Source of the DNA: Planctomycetaceae bacterium
Lineage (GTDB): Bacteria > Planctomycetota > Planctomycetia > Planctomycetales > Planctomycetaceae
NCBI GenBank assembly: GCA_021732415.1
Contig: JAKFVC010000047.1
Span: forward strand, 102,830-166,829
Direction: 5' to 3'
DNA: 64,000 nt
Of the stretch, positions 49,003-57,951 are shown in pieces. Below the pieces are notes generated by a model. The model was not told where the DNA came from. It did no database searches and saw only the letters and a list, made by a program, of their open reading frames with translations. A program made the translations under genes and the position numbers. The first letter of the stretch is position 1, and each line of letters starts with the position of its first letter.

Positions 49003-49476
49003 TTAAGATTTTTTCGGACTCTTCGTTGTGCGGGCAGGGCGAGCGGTCGCCGACTCCGACGTGTTCAATGCCACGGCAGCGCGAATCAGTGCCTTCAACG
49101 CCTTTTCATTGATCTTGTCGCCCTCATGAAAATCGATGGCCCGCCGGGTGTTGCCTTCGAGGCTGGAGTTGAACAGGCCGGTTGGATCCTCTAACGAGGC
49201 CCCCTTGGTGAACGTCATCTTCACGGCACTCTTGTAGGTCTCACCGGTGCAGAGGATTCCCGCGTGCGACCATACCGGAACTCCTAACATCGAGTTCGAC
49301 GGCTTTCTCCATTTCACTTCCTCGATCACTTCGGGATCGGCTTGCTTGATGAGCGTTCGGATCCGAGAGAGTGTCGCACCCCGCCAGTCAGTCTGCGCCT
49401 GGATTTGCGCATCGATCAACTGAGAGGGAGAGTCGTCTTCGCTGCCTTCCGTCGATTCGCTTTTGGCCTTCTTCAC
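49003..49476 (-). CDS. DUF1801 domain protein
   Basis: About 157 residues from a GTG start. The N-terminus is Lys-rich (V-K-K-A-K-S-E-S); the rest is a DUF1801 fold with D-W-R-G-A-T-L-S-R-I-R-T-L-I, D-P-E-V-I-E-E-V-K-W, V-P-V-W-S-H-A-G-I-L-C-T-G-E-T-Y-K, F-T-K-G-A-S-L and L-E-G-N-T-R-R-A-I-D. These are small soluble proteins of unknown biochemical role, distantly related to frataxin-like folds. AAGAAGG precedes the GTG by about 11 bases. The open frame runs back to 49830 over the neighbouring gene; that part is shadow. It lies just downstream of a second DUF1801 gene. Confidence 0.78.
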   Translation of the reverse strand: MKKAKSESTEGSEDDSPSQLIDAQIQAQTDWRGATLSRIRTLIKQADPEVIEEVKWRKPSNSMLGVPVWSHAGILCTGETYKSAVKMTFTKGASLEDPTGLFNSSLEGNTRRAIDFHEGDKINEKALKALIRAAVALNTSESATARPARTTKSPKKS

Positions 49477-49528
49477 GATTGATGTCGCCTTCTTGATGCT
49501 GATTGTACTCGCCGCAATTTGAAGCCGC

Positions 49529-50113
49529 TTACATTCGTTCCCCCGGCAACTGGCTGGCTTGCAATATCCAATCGGCGAGCTGAGCTTCGTCGAGCGGATC
49601 GTCTTCGCGGATGTCGAGGTAGCGCGTATCCTTGCTCTTGGACTCGCCCGGGGGCACTGGATTGAGCGACGCGCCGCGGAAGAAGGCCACCTTAATGTAC
49701 TTCGTGAAGCAATGAATGCCGACGAACCAGCCCTCGCCCTCGATTCCGTAGAAGGGTGAGTTCCATTTGACCGCCTTGTACACGCCGGGAACGGTTCGCT
49801 CGATGAGCGCGTCGAGGCGGCGGCCGACATCGCTTTTCCAGCCGGGCATGGCCGCGATGTAGGCCTGCACGGGGGCTTCGCCGTAGCCCTTCGCGATCTG
49901 TGGATTTCCGCCGGAGAGGAGTTTCACGCGCTTGGCCGCAGGGGCCTTACGCTTGGTCGCCGCGAGTTTCGGCGCAGCATTTTGCGCCGGCCCATTCTTC
50001 GCCACTGCTGACTTGGTGACCTTCTTCTGCGATTTGGACTCCTTCGCCGTGGCTCGCTTAGCCGCGGACTTTTTAGCGATTTTCGACGACTTCTTGGACG
50101 TCTTGTCAGCCAT
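49529..50113 (-). CDS. DUF1801 domain protein with Lys/Ala-rich tail
   Basis: A 194-residue protein. The first 65 residues are a Lys/Ala-rich, histone-H1-like or AlgP-like tail that may contact nucleic acid. Residues about 70-194 are DUF1801: Q-A-Y-I-A-A-M-P-G-W-K, V-K-W-N-S-P-F-Y-G, F-F-R-G-A-S-L and D-T-R-Y-L-D-I-R-E-D-D. ATG 50113 begins the tail. It lies 52 bases upstream of the other DUF1801 gene and 5 bases downstream of the small membrane protein, so the three may be one operon. Confidence 0.8.
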   Translation of the reverse strand: MADKTSKKSSKIAKKSAAKRATAKESKSQKKVTKSAVAKNGPAQNAAPKLAATKRKAPAAKRVKLLSGGNPQIAKGYGEAPVQAYIAAMPGWKSDVGRRLDALIERTVPGVYKAVKWNSPFYGIEGEGWFVGIHCFTKYIKVAFFRGASLNPVPPGESKSKDTRYLDIREDDPLDEAQLADWILQASQLPGERM

Positions 50114-50118
50114 TGTGT

Positions 50119-50340
50119 TTACTCCGAAGCGGCCGGCGCGCTTTTCCAAATCAGACGTTTCACCCATTGGCCTTTCCACATCCACAATCCCGTCAGGATC
50201 AGGATCGGCAGGAAGACATACCGAGTCGGCGCGGCATAGTTGGGAATCTCTTCGAACGGACTGTAAATATAACCGATGATCGGAATGCTGAAAACAATGT
50301 GAATCCAACGGAGAATGGAACGTTTCGTACTTTGGTTCAT
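50119..50340 (-). CDS. Small two-helix membrane protein
   Basis: A 73-residue protein with segments I-L-R-W-I-H-I-V-F-S-I-P and V-F-L-P-I-L-I-L-T-G-L-W-M-W as two membrane helices joined by a short loop (S-P-F-E-E-I-P-N-Y-A-A-P-T). The C-terminus is basic. ATG 50340 is preferred; the frame to 50529 crosses a repeat element. Function unknown. It leads the DUF1801 pair. Confidence 0.72.
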   Translation of the reverse strand: MNQSTKRSILRWIHIVFSIPIIGYIYSPFEEIPNYAAPTRYVFLPILILTGLWMWKGQWVKRLIWKSAPAASE

Positions 50341-50452
50341 AATGTTGTATTGCCTGATCGTGTAATGGAGTGATGAAATTGCAAAACCGCGAGACTCCAG
50401 CGGCATCGCGTGAGCTCGGGCGTTCGCATTTATCCCGGAGGGATTAAAGAGA

Positions 50453-50630
50453 GTAGCCGGTGGTTGAGCGCAGCGACACCACCGGCTAACTGCTTCCGCG
50501 TTCTCGACCCTGGAGGGGTCGCAGATCAACGTTTCTGCGACCCCTCCAGGGTCGGATTTCCCTCATTTAAGCTTTCTGGTGGTGTCGCTCCGCTCAACCA
50601 CCGGCTACCCTCTGCGACCCCTCCGGGGTC
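50453..50630. repeat. Compound palindromic intergenic element
   Basis: Outer arms 50453-50486 (GTAGCCGGTGGTTGAGCGCA and onward) and 50578-50608 are reverse complements. An inner pair, 50506-50525 and 50534-50553, forms a perfect 20-bp hairpin containing GACCCTGGAGGGGTCGCAGA. A third copy of the inner arm lies at 50611-50630 with one base change. No coding potential. Confidence 0.8.
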
Positions 50631-50686
50631 AAAACACATGCCGCCTGCAGATAGCGCACACACAACCACCATCCTTGTGTGTACTC

Positions 50687-51130
50687 TTAATGGTGATCTG
50701 CCGCCGGACCCGCGATTACGGCGCGAAGTTGCTCCAGCATCTTCGCCCAGCCGTACTGGGCACCGCGGAGGGCCTGAGTGCCTCCTGGTTGCGAGAGATC
50801 GAAGCCGGCATGTTCGAAGAGGACCCGTGTGCCTTCGCCGTCTGGTTCGAGCTGAAAGCTGACCCGCGTATCGACGACCGGTCCGCCGGCCGACCAGGAG
50901 AACGCGAGACGATTGGGCGGTTCGCATTCCAAGACCTCGCAGTGGACCGTTAAGCCGTCGAAGCCGACCTTCGGATTGCCCGGCACGCGAAATGTGAACT
51001 GATGGCCGATGCGCGGCTCGAAGTCGTTCGGGAACATCCACTCGGCCAGCGAGGTGCTGTCGGTGATGGCTTGCCAGACTTGCTCGCGCGGTTGCGGAAC
51101 CAGGATTTCTCTGCGAATTGTGTTACTCAT
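50687..51130 (-). CDS. SRPBCC/AHSA1-family protein
   Basis: A 147-residue START-like domain protein (activator of Hsp90 ATPase 1-like). The pattern I-R-R-E-I-L-V-P-Q-P-R-E-Q-V-W-Q-A-I-T-D, L-A-E-W-M-F-P-N-D-F, V-L-E-C-E-P-P-N-R-L-A-F-S-W and the C-terminal helix G-W-A-K-M-L-E-Q-L are characteristic. These proteins form a hydrophobic cavity for an unknown ligand. Its ATG overlaps the TGA of the ArsR gene as ATGA, so the pair is an operon, an arrangement seen often. Confidence 0.9.
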   Translation of the reverse strand: MSNTIRREILVPQPREQVWQAITDSTSLAEWMFPNDFEPRIGHQFTFRVPGNPKVGFDGLTVHCEVLECEPPNRLAFSWSAGGPVVDTRVSFQLEPDGEGTRVLFEHAGFDLSQPGGTQALRGAQYGWAKMLEQLRAVIAGPAADHH

Positions 51131-51471
51131 TTTTTACTCATTTTGGATAGCTGCTGCTGCAGTAGTTCGAGGCGTTCATCCCAGAATTGCTCGTAGAATG
51201 CCAGCCACTGTTTGGCTTCCTGCATGGGCTTGGCATTGACCTGCACAAATTGAAATGCGCCACGCTTCTCACGAAGAATGAGCCCTGCCCGTTCCAGGAC
51301 CTTCAAATGTTTCGATACGGCCGCCAGTGACATCTGGTACGGGACGGCAATCTCACTGACCGTCTTTTCCCGGCCGGAGACATCCCGCAGAATCGAACGT
51401 CGCGTCGAGTCCGACAGGGCATGGAAAACGGAATCCAGACGCGAAGACGGTGTTGAAACGCGTCTTACCAT
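51127..51471 (-). CDS. ArsR-family transcriptional regulator
   Basis: A 114-residue winged-helix regulator: F-H-A-L-S-D-S-T-R-R-S-I-L, then helix-turn-helix V-S-E-I-A-V-P-Y-Q-M-S-L-A-A-V-S-K-H-L-K-V-L. There are no cysteine metal-binding motifs, so it belongs to the non-metal ArsR subgroup that controls SRPBCC partners. GGAGG lies 9 bases before the ATG. It is probably self-repressed through the two operators at 51496-51552. Stop and start overlap with the downstream SRPBCC gene. Confidence 0.92.
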   Translation of the reverse strand: MVRRVSTPSSRLDSVFHALSDSTRRSILRDVSGREKTVSEIAVPYQMSLAAVSKHLKVLERAGLILREKRGAFQFVQVNAKPMQEAKQWLAFYEQFWDERLELLQQQLSKMSKK

Positions 51472-51495
51472 GCGTTGTTACCTCCAACAGAGTGC

Positions 51496-51511
51496 TCAAC
51501 CAATTGGTTGA
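51496..51511 (-). promoter_or_regulatory. ArsR operator, proximal site
   Basis: TCAACCAATTGGTTGA is a perfect 16-bp palindrome just downstream of the -10 box, covering the expected transcript start of the ArsR/SRPBCC operon. Confidence 0.75.
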
Positions 51512-51540
51512 ATCATAACACCGGCGAACCCACGAGTCAA
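51512..51540 (-). promoter_or_regulatory. Sigma70 promoter of the arsR-SRPBCC operon
   Basis: On the minus strand TTGACT (51540-51535) and TATGAT (51517-51512) are separated by exactly 17 bases. The -35 box overlaps the distal operator and the -10 abuts the proximal one. Confidence 0.8.
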
Positions 51541-51552
51541 CCATTTGGTTGA
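51537..51552 (-). promoter_or_regulatory. ArsR operator, distal site
   Basis: TCAACCATTTGGTTGA repeats the proximal site with one central change; the two sites are 41 bases apart, about four helical turns, and this one overlaps the -35 box. Confidence 0.7.
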
Positions 51553-51935
51553 ATGCGATTTCCCGCGATCCAAGGATCGTGCTCGCGCGAGATCAAGTGT
51601 GCCGGGTGCCGTGAGGCCCTGGACAATTCTTGAGTCGAGCAAACTCCCGGTCCGGGGCCTTACGGCATACGCATACCCGCGTCGCGCAGTGCAACCTGCG
51701 AAAGAGACTCGCAAATGACATGCACGACGACTTCGGGGCAGTAAGTCTGTGCGGAGGACCGTCCTTAGGAATCGTTTTCCGTCAAATGGATCGCCGATCG
51801 CCCAGCGAGATCGTCTCCAAACCAGTAGTTGAGTCGATTCGCATTTGCGGCTGGCATCGAGTGCGGATTGCGTCAAACCGGCAGTCCGCCTATCGTATCG
51901 GCGTGGAGAAGAATTCACCGGAGAGAACAGCCGTC

Positions 51936-52196
51936 ATGGAAGATAGGCGAAAATCGAGTTCGTGGTGCTTGTGGGCAATTGCCGCCAGTGTGCTGCTGGT
52001 TTTTGGCTACCCAATCAGTGTCGGTCCGGCAATCTGGTTGTGTAATAAGGGCTATGTTCCTTACGAAACGGTGAATGCATACGAGTGCCCGCTGGAATGG
52101 GTCATTGATCATGTTCCGGAACCGTTGGCTGAAATTCTAAAGTGGAGCTACCGCTGGGCGTCCACCAATTCGTTCGATCATGTCCCAAGTGAATAA
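51936..52196 (+). CDS. Small membrane protein
   Basis: An 86-residue protein from ATG 51936. One hydrophobic segment (W-A-I-A-A-S-V-L-L-V-F-G-Y-P-I) is followed by W-L-C-N-K-G-Y-V-P-Y-E-T and a C-terminal region with P-L-E-W-V-I-D and L-K-W-S-Y-R-W. The shape resembles small membrane proteins common in planctomycetes, though no function is known. The frame is open back to 51630, but that part is Arg/Ser-rich with no protein character. Confidence 0.6.
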   Translation: MEDRRKSSSWCLWAIAASVLLVFGYPISVGPAIWLCNKGYVPYETVNAYECPLEWVIDHVPEPLAEILKWSYRWASTNSFDHVPSE

Positions 52197-52275
52197 ACAA
52201 AACCGACTCTGTCAGGAACTGACAGGTTCCGCAACAGAAGACGGCCGGGGCGGCCATCCTACAAGGCCGTCAAAA

Positions 52276-52328
52276 CAAAACGCCGTTCAGAAGTGCTTGG
52301 CTGTCAAGCACTTCTGAACGGCGTTTTG
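52276..52328. terminator. Perfect 24-bp hairpin, bidirectional terminator
   Basis: The arms 52276-52299 (CAAAACGCCGTTCAGAAGTG and onward) and 52305-52328 are exact reverse complements around a 5-base loop. The A-run and T-run at the ends allow termination in both directions. It lies just after the 3' end of the minus-strand tRNA and after the small membrane protein gene. Confidence 0.85.
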
Positions 52329-52336
52329 CGTCGAAG

Positions 52337-52423
52337 CGGAGAGGGAGGGATTCGAACCCTCGGTGAGCTTGCACCCACACTAGTTTTCGAGACTAGCACA
52401 ATCGGCCACTCTGTCACCTCTCC
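52337..52423 (-). tRNA. tRNA-Ser (anticodon CGA)
   Basis: An 87-base cloverleaf: acceptor GGAGAGG/CCTCTCC, discriminator G as usual for serine, anticodon stem CTAGT/ACTAG with loop CTCGAAA (anticodon CGA, reading UCG), a long class II variable arm (GTGGGTGCAAGCTCACC region), and the T-arm GGGTTCGAATCCC. The 3' CCA is not encoded (CTT follows). Confidence 0.93.
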
Positions 52424-52444
52424 GGGTGCGGCGTCCGCTTCAGG

Positions 52445-52472
52445 AGTCTAGCAAATTGGTAGCCGTTGACAA
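52445..52472 (-). promoter_or_regulatory. Promoter candidate for tRNA-Ser
   Basis: On the minus strand TTGTCA (52472-52467), a 16-base spacer and TAGACT (52450-52445) lie about 22 bases before the tRNA 5' end. Confidence 0.45.
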
Positions 52473-52653
52473 GCCTTCAAATGCGATTCCCTGATCTGCC
52501 GCTCACGGTTCTATCGGCCATCCAGCATGATCGGCGAACATGGCTTTTTCTCGGAATCACTCAAGGTTTCAATGACGAAATAAGACAGCTCGTTATCGGG
52601 ATGTGGATTGCAGATTTCAGATGGACAGGCAGGATGCCTATCCTACAGGGACC

Positions 52654-53097
52654 TCAGGCGTCTTCCTGGGGGGCTCCGGGGAGGTTCATCGCTTCGCGGC
52701 GTTCGGGCGTGATCAGACGGTCGAGGATTCCGTTCACGAATTGCGCGGATTGGCCTGAGCCGAAGAGCTTGGCGAGCTCCAGGGCTTCATCGATGACGAC
52801 TCGCGGGGGCGTTTGCGTGTAGAGCAGTTCGTACGCTCCTAGTCGCAACGCGTTGCGGTCGGTCGGCGCCATGCGGCGGAGGGACCAGTTCTGGGCGATG
52901 ATCTCGATCTTCGAATCGAGTTCCTTGCGGTGTTCCATCGCCCCGATAAACAGGTGCCAGGCGAATTCGTTTAAATCATCATCCGGTAACCGCTCTCTGA
53001 TCTGGGCTCGGACCGTGTGGAAATCCATGTCTGGATTCAGGTCCTGCTGGTACAGCATCTGGAGTGCGGCTTCCCGGGCTTGTCTGCGACGCGACAT
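52654..53097 (-). CDS. nusB: Transcription antitermination factor NusB
   Basis: A 147-residue all-helical protein of normal length. The N-terminus R-R-R-Q-A-R-E-A-A-L-Q-M-L-Y-Q is the RNA-binding arm, and the C-terminal P-P-R-V-V-I-D-E-A-L-E-L-A-K-L-F-G and F-V-N-G-I-L-D-R-L are the family's strongest motifs. NusB with NusE binds boxA RNA and supports rRNA antitermination. It follows ribH on the same strand after a 379-base gap; nusB and ribH adjacency is common in bacteria. Confidence 0.96.
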   Translation of the reverse strand: MSRRRQAREAALQMLYQQDLNPDMDFHTVRAQIRERLPDDDLNEFAWHLFIGAMEHRKELDSKIEIIAQNWSLRRMAPTDRNALRLGAYELLYTQTPPRVVIDEALELAKLFGSGQSAQFVNGILDRLITPERREAMNLPGAPQEDA

Positions 53098-53476
53098 AAA
53101 TGGAAAGCCAATTGTCTTCTAGCGAAAAATTCCCGGCCGAGGCTCCGGAATGTTTTCATTGGTCAATGAATCAAAGGTTTTGGTTAAGGTGCTGAGACCT
53201 CGCACTCGACCGTGTTTGATGAATCCATTTCTCAAGAAATCAGGGGATCAGATTCACCACGGAGACACGGAGAACACAGAGAAATCTCAAATCAGGTCTC
53301 CGTGCTCTCCGTGTCTCCGTGGTGAAATCCTCTGTGTGCAGATTCATCAAACACAGCCCACGGTCATTATAACCGACCGCAGGAAGCCGACGCCCTACCA
53401 AATGTGAAATGAAAGATCTCCGGCCTGTGCGGAGATCAATCGTGCGTCTGGAAAGCGTCACTCTGCAGACGGGGGA
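53098..53476. other. nusB-ribH intergenic region with inverted repeat
   Basis: The gap contains an inverted repeat, TTCACCACGGAGACACGGAG (53253-53272) with its mirror CTCCGTGTCTCCGTGGTGAA ending at 53326, plus internal AGAGCACGGAG-like half-sites. The rest shows no gene. Confidence 0.65.
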
Positions 53477-53971
53477 TTATTTCGACGGGCCGTTCGTTTT
53501 CAAGGGGCCGATCGTTTTCAAGAGTTGGACCATTTCGATCGCCGCTAAGGTGGCCTCGTGTCCTTTGTTGCCCGCTTTGCCGCCGGCTCGGTCGAGGGCC
53601 TGCTCCATCGACTGACAGGTGAGGACACCAAACGTCACCGGCATGTCGTGTTGATGGTTCAGCTCCATGATGGCGGCTGCCACCTGGTGGTTGATGTATT
53701 CGTGATGCGTGGTCTGACCTTGAATCACGGCCCCCAGGCAGATGATGGCGGCGTACTTGCCGGTCTTCGCCAGGCGATCGGCGGCGAGGGGGATTTCGAA
53801 CGAACCGGGGACCCAGGCGACTGTGATTTGCTCGTCGCTGACGCCGTGACGCAGTAGGGTATCGACGGCTCCGTCGAGGAGTCGCTGGGTGATCAGATCG
53901 TTAAATCTGGCCACAACGATGGCATACGATTCACTGCCGGCAATCAAGCGGCCTGAGAGGACTTGTGGCAT
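53477..53971 (-). CDS. ribH: 6,7-dimethyl-8-ribityllumazine synthase
   Basis: A 164-residue lumazine synthase, which condenses 5-amino-6-ribitylaminouracil with 3,4-dihydroxybutanone phosphate in riboflavin synthesis. Family motifs are A-R-F-N-D-L-I-T, V-P-G-S-F-E-I-P-L-A-A, L-G-A-V-I-Q-G-Q-T-T-H-H-E-Y with the catalytic His, F-G-V-L-T-C and N-K-G-H-E-A. The last 15 residues repeat G-P-L-K-T and are an added tail. Such subunits form pentamers or 60-mer capsids. Confidence 0.96.
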   Translation of the reverse strand: MPQVLSGRLIAGSESYAIVVARFNDLITQRLLDGAVDTLLRHGVSDEQITVAWVPGSFEIPLAADRLAKTGKYAAIICLGAVIQGQTTHHEYINHQVAAAIMELNHQHDMPVTFGVLTCQSMEQALDRAGGKAGNKGHEATLAAIEMVQLLKTIGPLKTNGPSK

Positions 53972-54075
53972 GGGTGCTCAGCTGGAGTTTTCAATATCAA
54001 CTTGGAATAGGCGAAGAATCCGTGGGCTTACGCCGCCCGGCTCGCCTGGATTCATTTAGGGATGAGCCAACTGGT

Positions 54076-55638
<1,563 letters not shown>

Positions 55639-56057
55639 GATAATTACTCTTTAACAATGGGACTCAGAATGCCCAGGGGTACCTTGACGTGTCGGACTCT
55701 TGTGCTCGTAAGTGCGTCATATGGGACGCAGAGCGGATGCAGAATGGGGACTTCGATTATCTGATATCTGATACGGTTTGCTCATCAAATTGTCTGTGAT
55801 GCCCAGCGACTCGGGAAGTGACAACCTTTGGCACTACGGAGTTTTCCGATCACGACGGATGACGATTTGATGATGTGTTTCGGTCAACTAACTAAAACTG
55901 GGGCAATAATTGGGGAAGGGTCGATTTATGGTTTCAGGACTGCATAAGAACGCTGCCGTGTTTTGCAGTTTGACGCACCCCGCTGCCACTTTGGCGAGCA
56001 GCCGAATAGTCAAAATGGGGTCAACAACGGGTCGGAAACAATCGTGGGAGGTGGCTC
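55639..56057. other. rho-coaE intergenic region
   Basis: About 420 bases with no gene on either strand. It is the presumed promoter and leader region of rho. A Rho-controlled leader would be plausible by analogy with other bacteria but is not visible as a defined structure. Confidence 0.45.
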
Positions 56058-56693
56058 TCAGAGGGTTTCATCCGTGATGCTGTTCAGCACTTGCAAACAC
56101 TGCTGGGCCACCTCATCCTCGGAGCCCACATTTCGCACTATATAATCCGCCGCGGCCCGCTTGTCTGCCACTGACATCTGATTCGCTTCCCGCGAGTCAA
56201 ATTCAGCACGTGACCAGCCGCGAGTCGTTTGAACGCGTTGCCATCTCAATTCGGAGGGGACATCGATCATCACCACGGCGTCGCAAAACTTGCGCCAACC
56301 GGCTTCCAATAAAATCGCAGCATCGAGGATGATTGCGTCAGCTTGACCTGCGGCCTGCGCCTCAAGGATTTGTCGGTGGAGTTCAGCAGCTAAGGGGGGA
56401 TGAACGATGGCTTCGAGATCGGTTTTGGCACGCACGTGATCGGGAGTCTTTCCGAACACGATCTGTCCCAACGCACGTCGATTGATGTTACCGTCTGCCG
56501 CAATCACGCCATCGCCGAAACGTTCCTGGATTCGCTGGCGAATCTCGGGACGTTCCAGCAGCATGTGGCCTACGGCATCACCATTCACGATAACGAGATT
56601 TTTCCGCTTAGCAAGAGTCTGTGCAAAAAAACTTTTACCGGATCCAATTCCTCCGACGACACCGATCACGGGAATTACGTTTGGGGAAGACAT
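56058..56693 (-). CDS. coaE: Dephospho-CoA kinase
   Basis: A 211-residue P-loop kinase for the last step of coenzyme A synthesis. Motifs: G-V-V-G-G-I-G-S-G-K-S (Walker A), V-N-G-D-A-V-G (the D of the usual D-A-D-x-I), H-P-P-L in the CoA domain, and L-D-A-A-I-L-L-E. The usual start of these proteins (I-G-V-x-G-G-I-G-S-G-K) lies soon after ATG 56693, which is preferred over a TTG nine bases upstream. It is the first gene of a minus-strand series with rho. Confidence 0.93.
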   Translation of the reverse strand: MSSPNVIPVIGVVGGIGSGKSFFAQTLAKRKNLVIVNGDAVGHMLLERPEIRQRIQERFGDGVIAADGNINRRALGQIVFGKTPDHVRAKTDLEAIVHPPLAAELHRQILEAQAAGQADAIILDAAILLEAGWRKFCDAVVMIDVPSELRWQRVQTTRGWSRAEFDSREANQMSVADKRAAADYIVRNVGSEDEVAQQCLQVLNSITDETL

Positions 56694-57217
56694 GAGGCAC
56701 AAACATCACCACGACTGATGAGAGCAATCAACTTGTGGCGGGAGCGAGGTTTTTTCGAAACGAACGGCAGTAGAAATGATGTCGATGCACGAGGGGATAC
56801 GCAATGCACTGTGATAACAGTTTGTCATGGAAGAACAAAAGGTGTCGGGAAATTCGCGAAAGTTCTCGTGTTTTTAATGTCAATTTGTGGAAGAGATGGG
56901 CACGCAGTGCCTTGTAGCCCGACTCTCCGAGTCGGGTGCCTTTCAGTTCAGCGTTCGTTTCAAAATAGGACAGCCTGACTCCAGCTGAACCGCGATGTCG
57001 TCCGACCGCCTGAGTCGGATACGTAGAACGAAGAGCACCCGACTCGGAGAGTCGGGCTACAGGCTCGGCGGAGCCTCGCTTCTTTTCAAGATGAGGCATT
57101 TGCGAAACGAAGCCGGCGGCTCAATAATCAGTAACCGATCGCCGCCCTGCCGTTACAGGCCCGGCCGCGATCTCAACCAACAGTACCCCACCCGCCTTTT
57201 CTGCCAGGAGAATTCTG
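56694..57217. other. Intergenic region with 26-bp inverted repeat
   Basis: GTAGCCCGACTCTCCGAGTC and onward (56914-56939) is an exact reverse complement of 57035-57060, with 95 bases between. Each arm is also a small hairpin (CCCGACT/AGTCGGG). The remaining sequence holds the two divergent promoters and no gene. Confidence 0.7.
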
Positions 57218-57679
57218 ATGTCTGCCGAAGCCCGCGTTAAAGAGTTGAAGCTGAACCTGCCCCCCGCCCAGACTCCGGCCGGGACCTACGTCCCCGTCGT
57301 GCGGACTGGCAACTTGATTTACGTTTCCGGTCATGGCCCGAAGCTGGCCGACGGAACATACCTGACGGGCATCGTCGGTAAAGAGATCTCGGAAGAGCAA
57401 GGTCGCGAGGCAGCTCGGCAGACGGGGCTGTGCATCCTGGCGACCGTGCAAAATTATCTGGGGACTCTGGATCGGATTGTCCGGTTGGTCAAAGTGTTGG
57501 GAATGGTAAACGCCGCCCCGGACTTTGAACGACATCCCAGCGTGATGAATGGCTTCAGCGATCTGCTGGTGGAAGTCTTCGGTGAGAACGGCAAAGGGGC
57601 GCGGAGCGCGGTCGGCATGGGTTCGTTGCCCAGCCGGATCGCCGTGGAAGTCGAAGCGATCTTTGAGATTCGCGATTGA
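57218..57679 (+). CDS. RidA/YjgF-family protein
   Basis: A 153-residue protein of the YjgF/YER057c/UK114 family, in the longer subgroup with an N-terminal extension. Motifs: V-R-T-G-N-L-I-Y-V-S-G-H-G-P, G-L-C-I-L-A-T-V-Q-N-Y-L-G-T-L-D, and the C-terminal G-M-G-S-L-P-S-R-I-A-V-E-V-E-A. RidA proper hydrolyses reactive enamine/imine intermediates using a C-terminal Arg that contacts the carboxylate; the S-R segment may provide it. The biochemical role in this subgroup is not established. Confidence 0.88.
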   Translation: MSAEARVKELKLNLPPAQTPAGTYVPVVRTGNLIYVSGHGPKLADGTYLTGIVGKEISEEQGREAARQTGLCILATVQNYLGTLDRIVRLVKVLGMVNAAPDFERHPSVMNGFSDLLVEVFGENGKGARSAVGMGSLPSRIAVEVEAIFEIRD

Positions 57680-57708
57680 TCGGTGTTTGCAGTTCATAAA
57701 TCCCGGCC

Positions 57709-57765
57709 GTCCCATAAGTCCCATCGGCTCGACTGGACTTCAGTTAGGAATGGGACTTATGGGAC
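57709..57765. repeat. Inverted repeat after ridA-like gene
   Basis: GTCCCATAAGTCCCAT (57709-57724) is the reverse complement of ATGGGACTTATGGGAC (57750-57765). The string ATGGGACTTATG occurs once more near 57777. It may terminate the RidA-like gene. Confidence 0.65.
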
Positions 57766-57951
57766 CAATGGGACGGATGGGACTTATGTTCCATTGATCC
57801 ACGTTGGATGAAGAATTGCCTAACCCAAAGAATGCAGCAAGGGGTGGGAAGATTGCTCTTCCCACCCCTTGTTTCTTTGGACTTAACTCTTCATTACCTC
57901 ATTACCTCTGCGTTGACCGCGATCGGGTTCTGGTCCTGGACGGGGGACCGG

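Noticed and set aside
51545-51935. Possible additional gene upstream of the small membrane protein (frame open from 51630)
   Set aside because: The extension is Arg/Ser-rich with no domain, and a better start lies at 51936.
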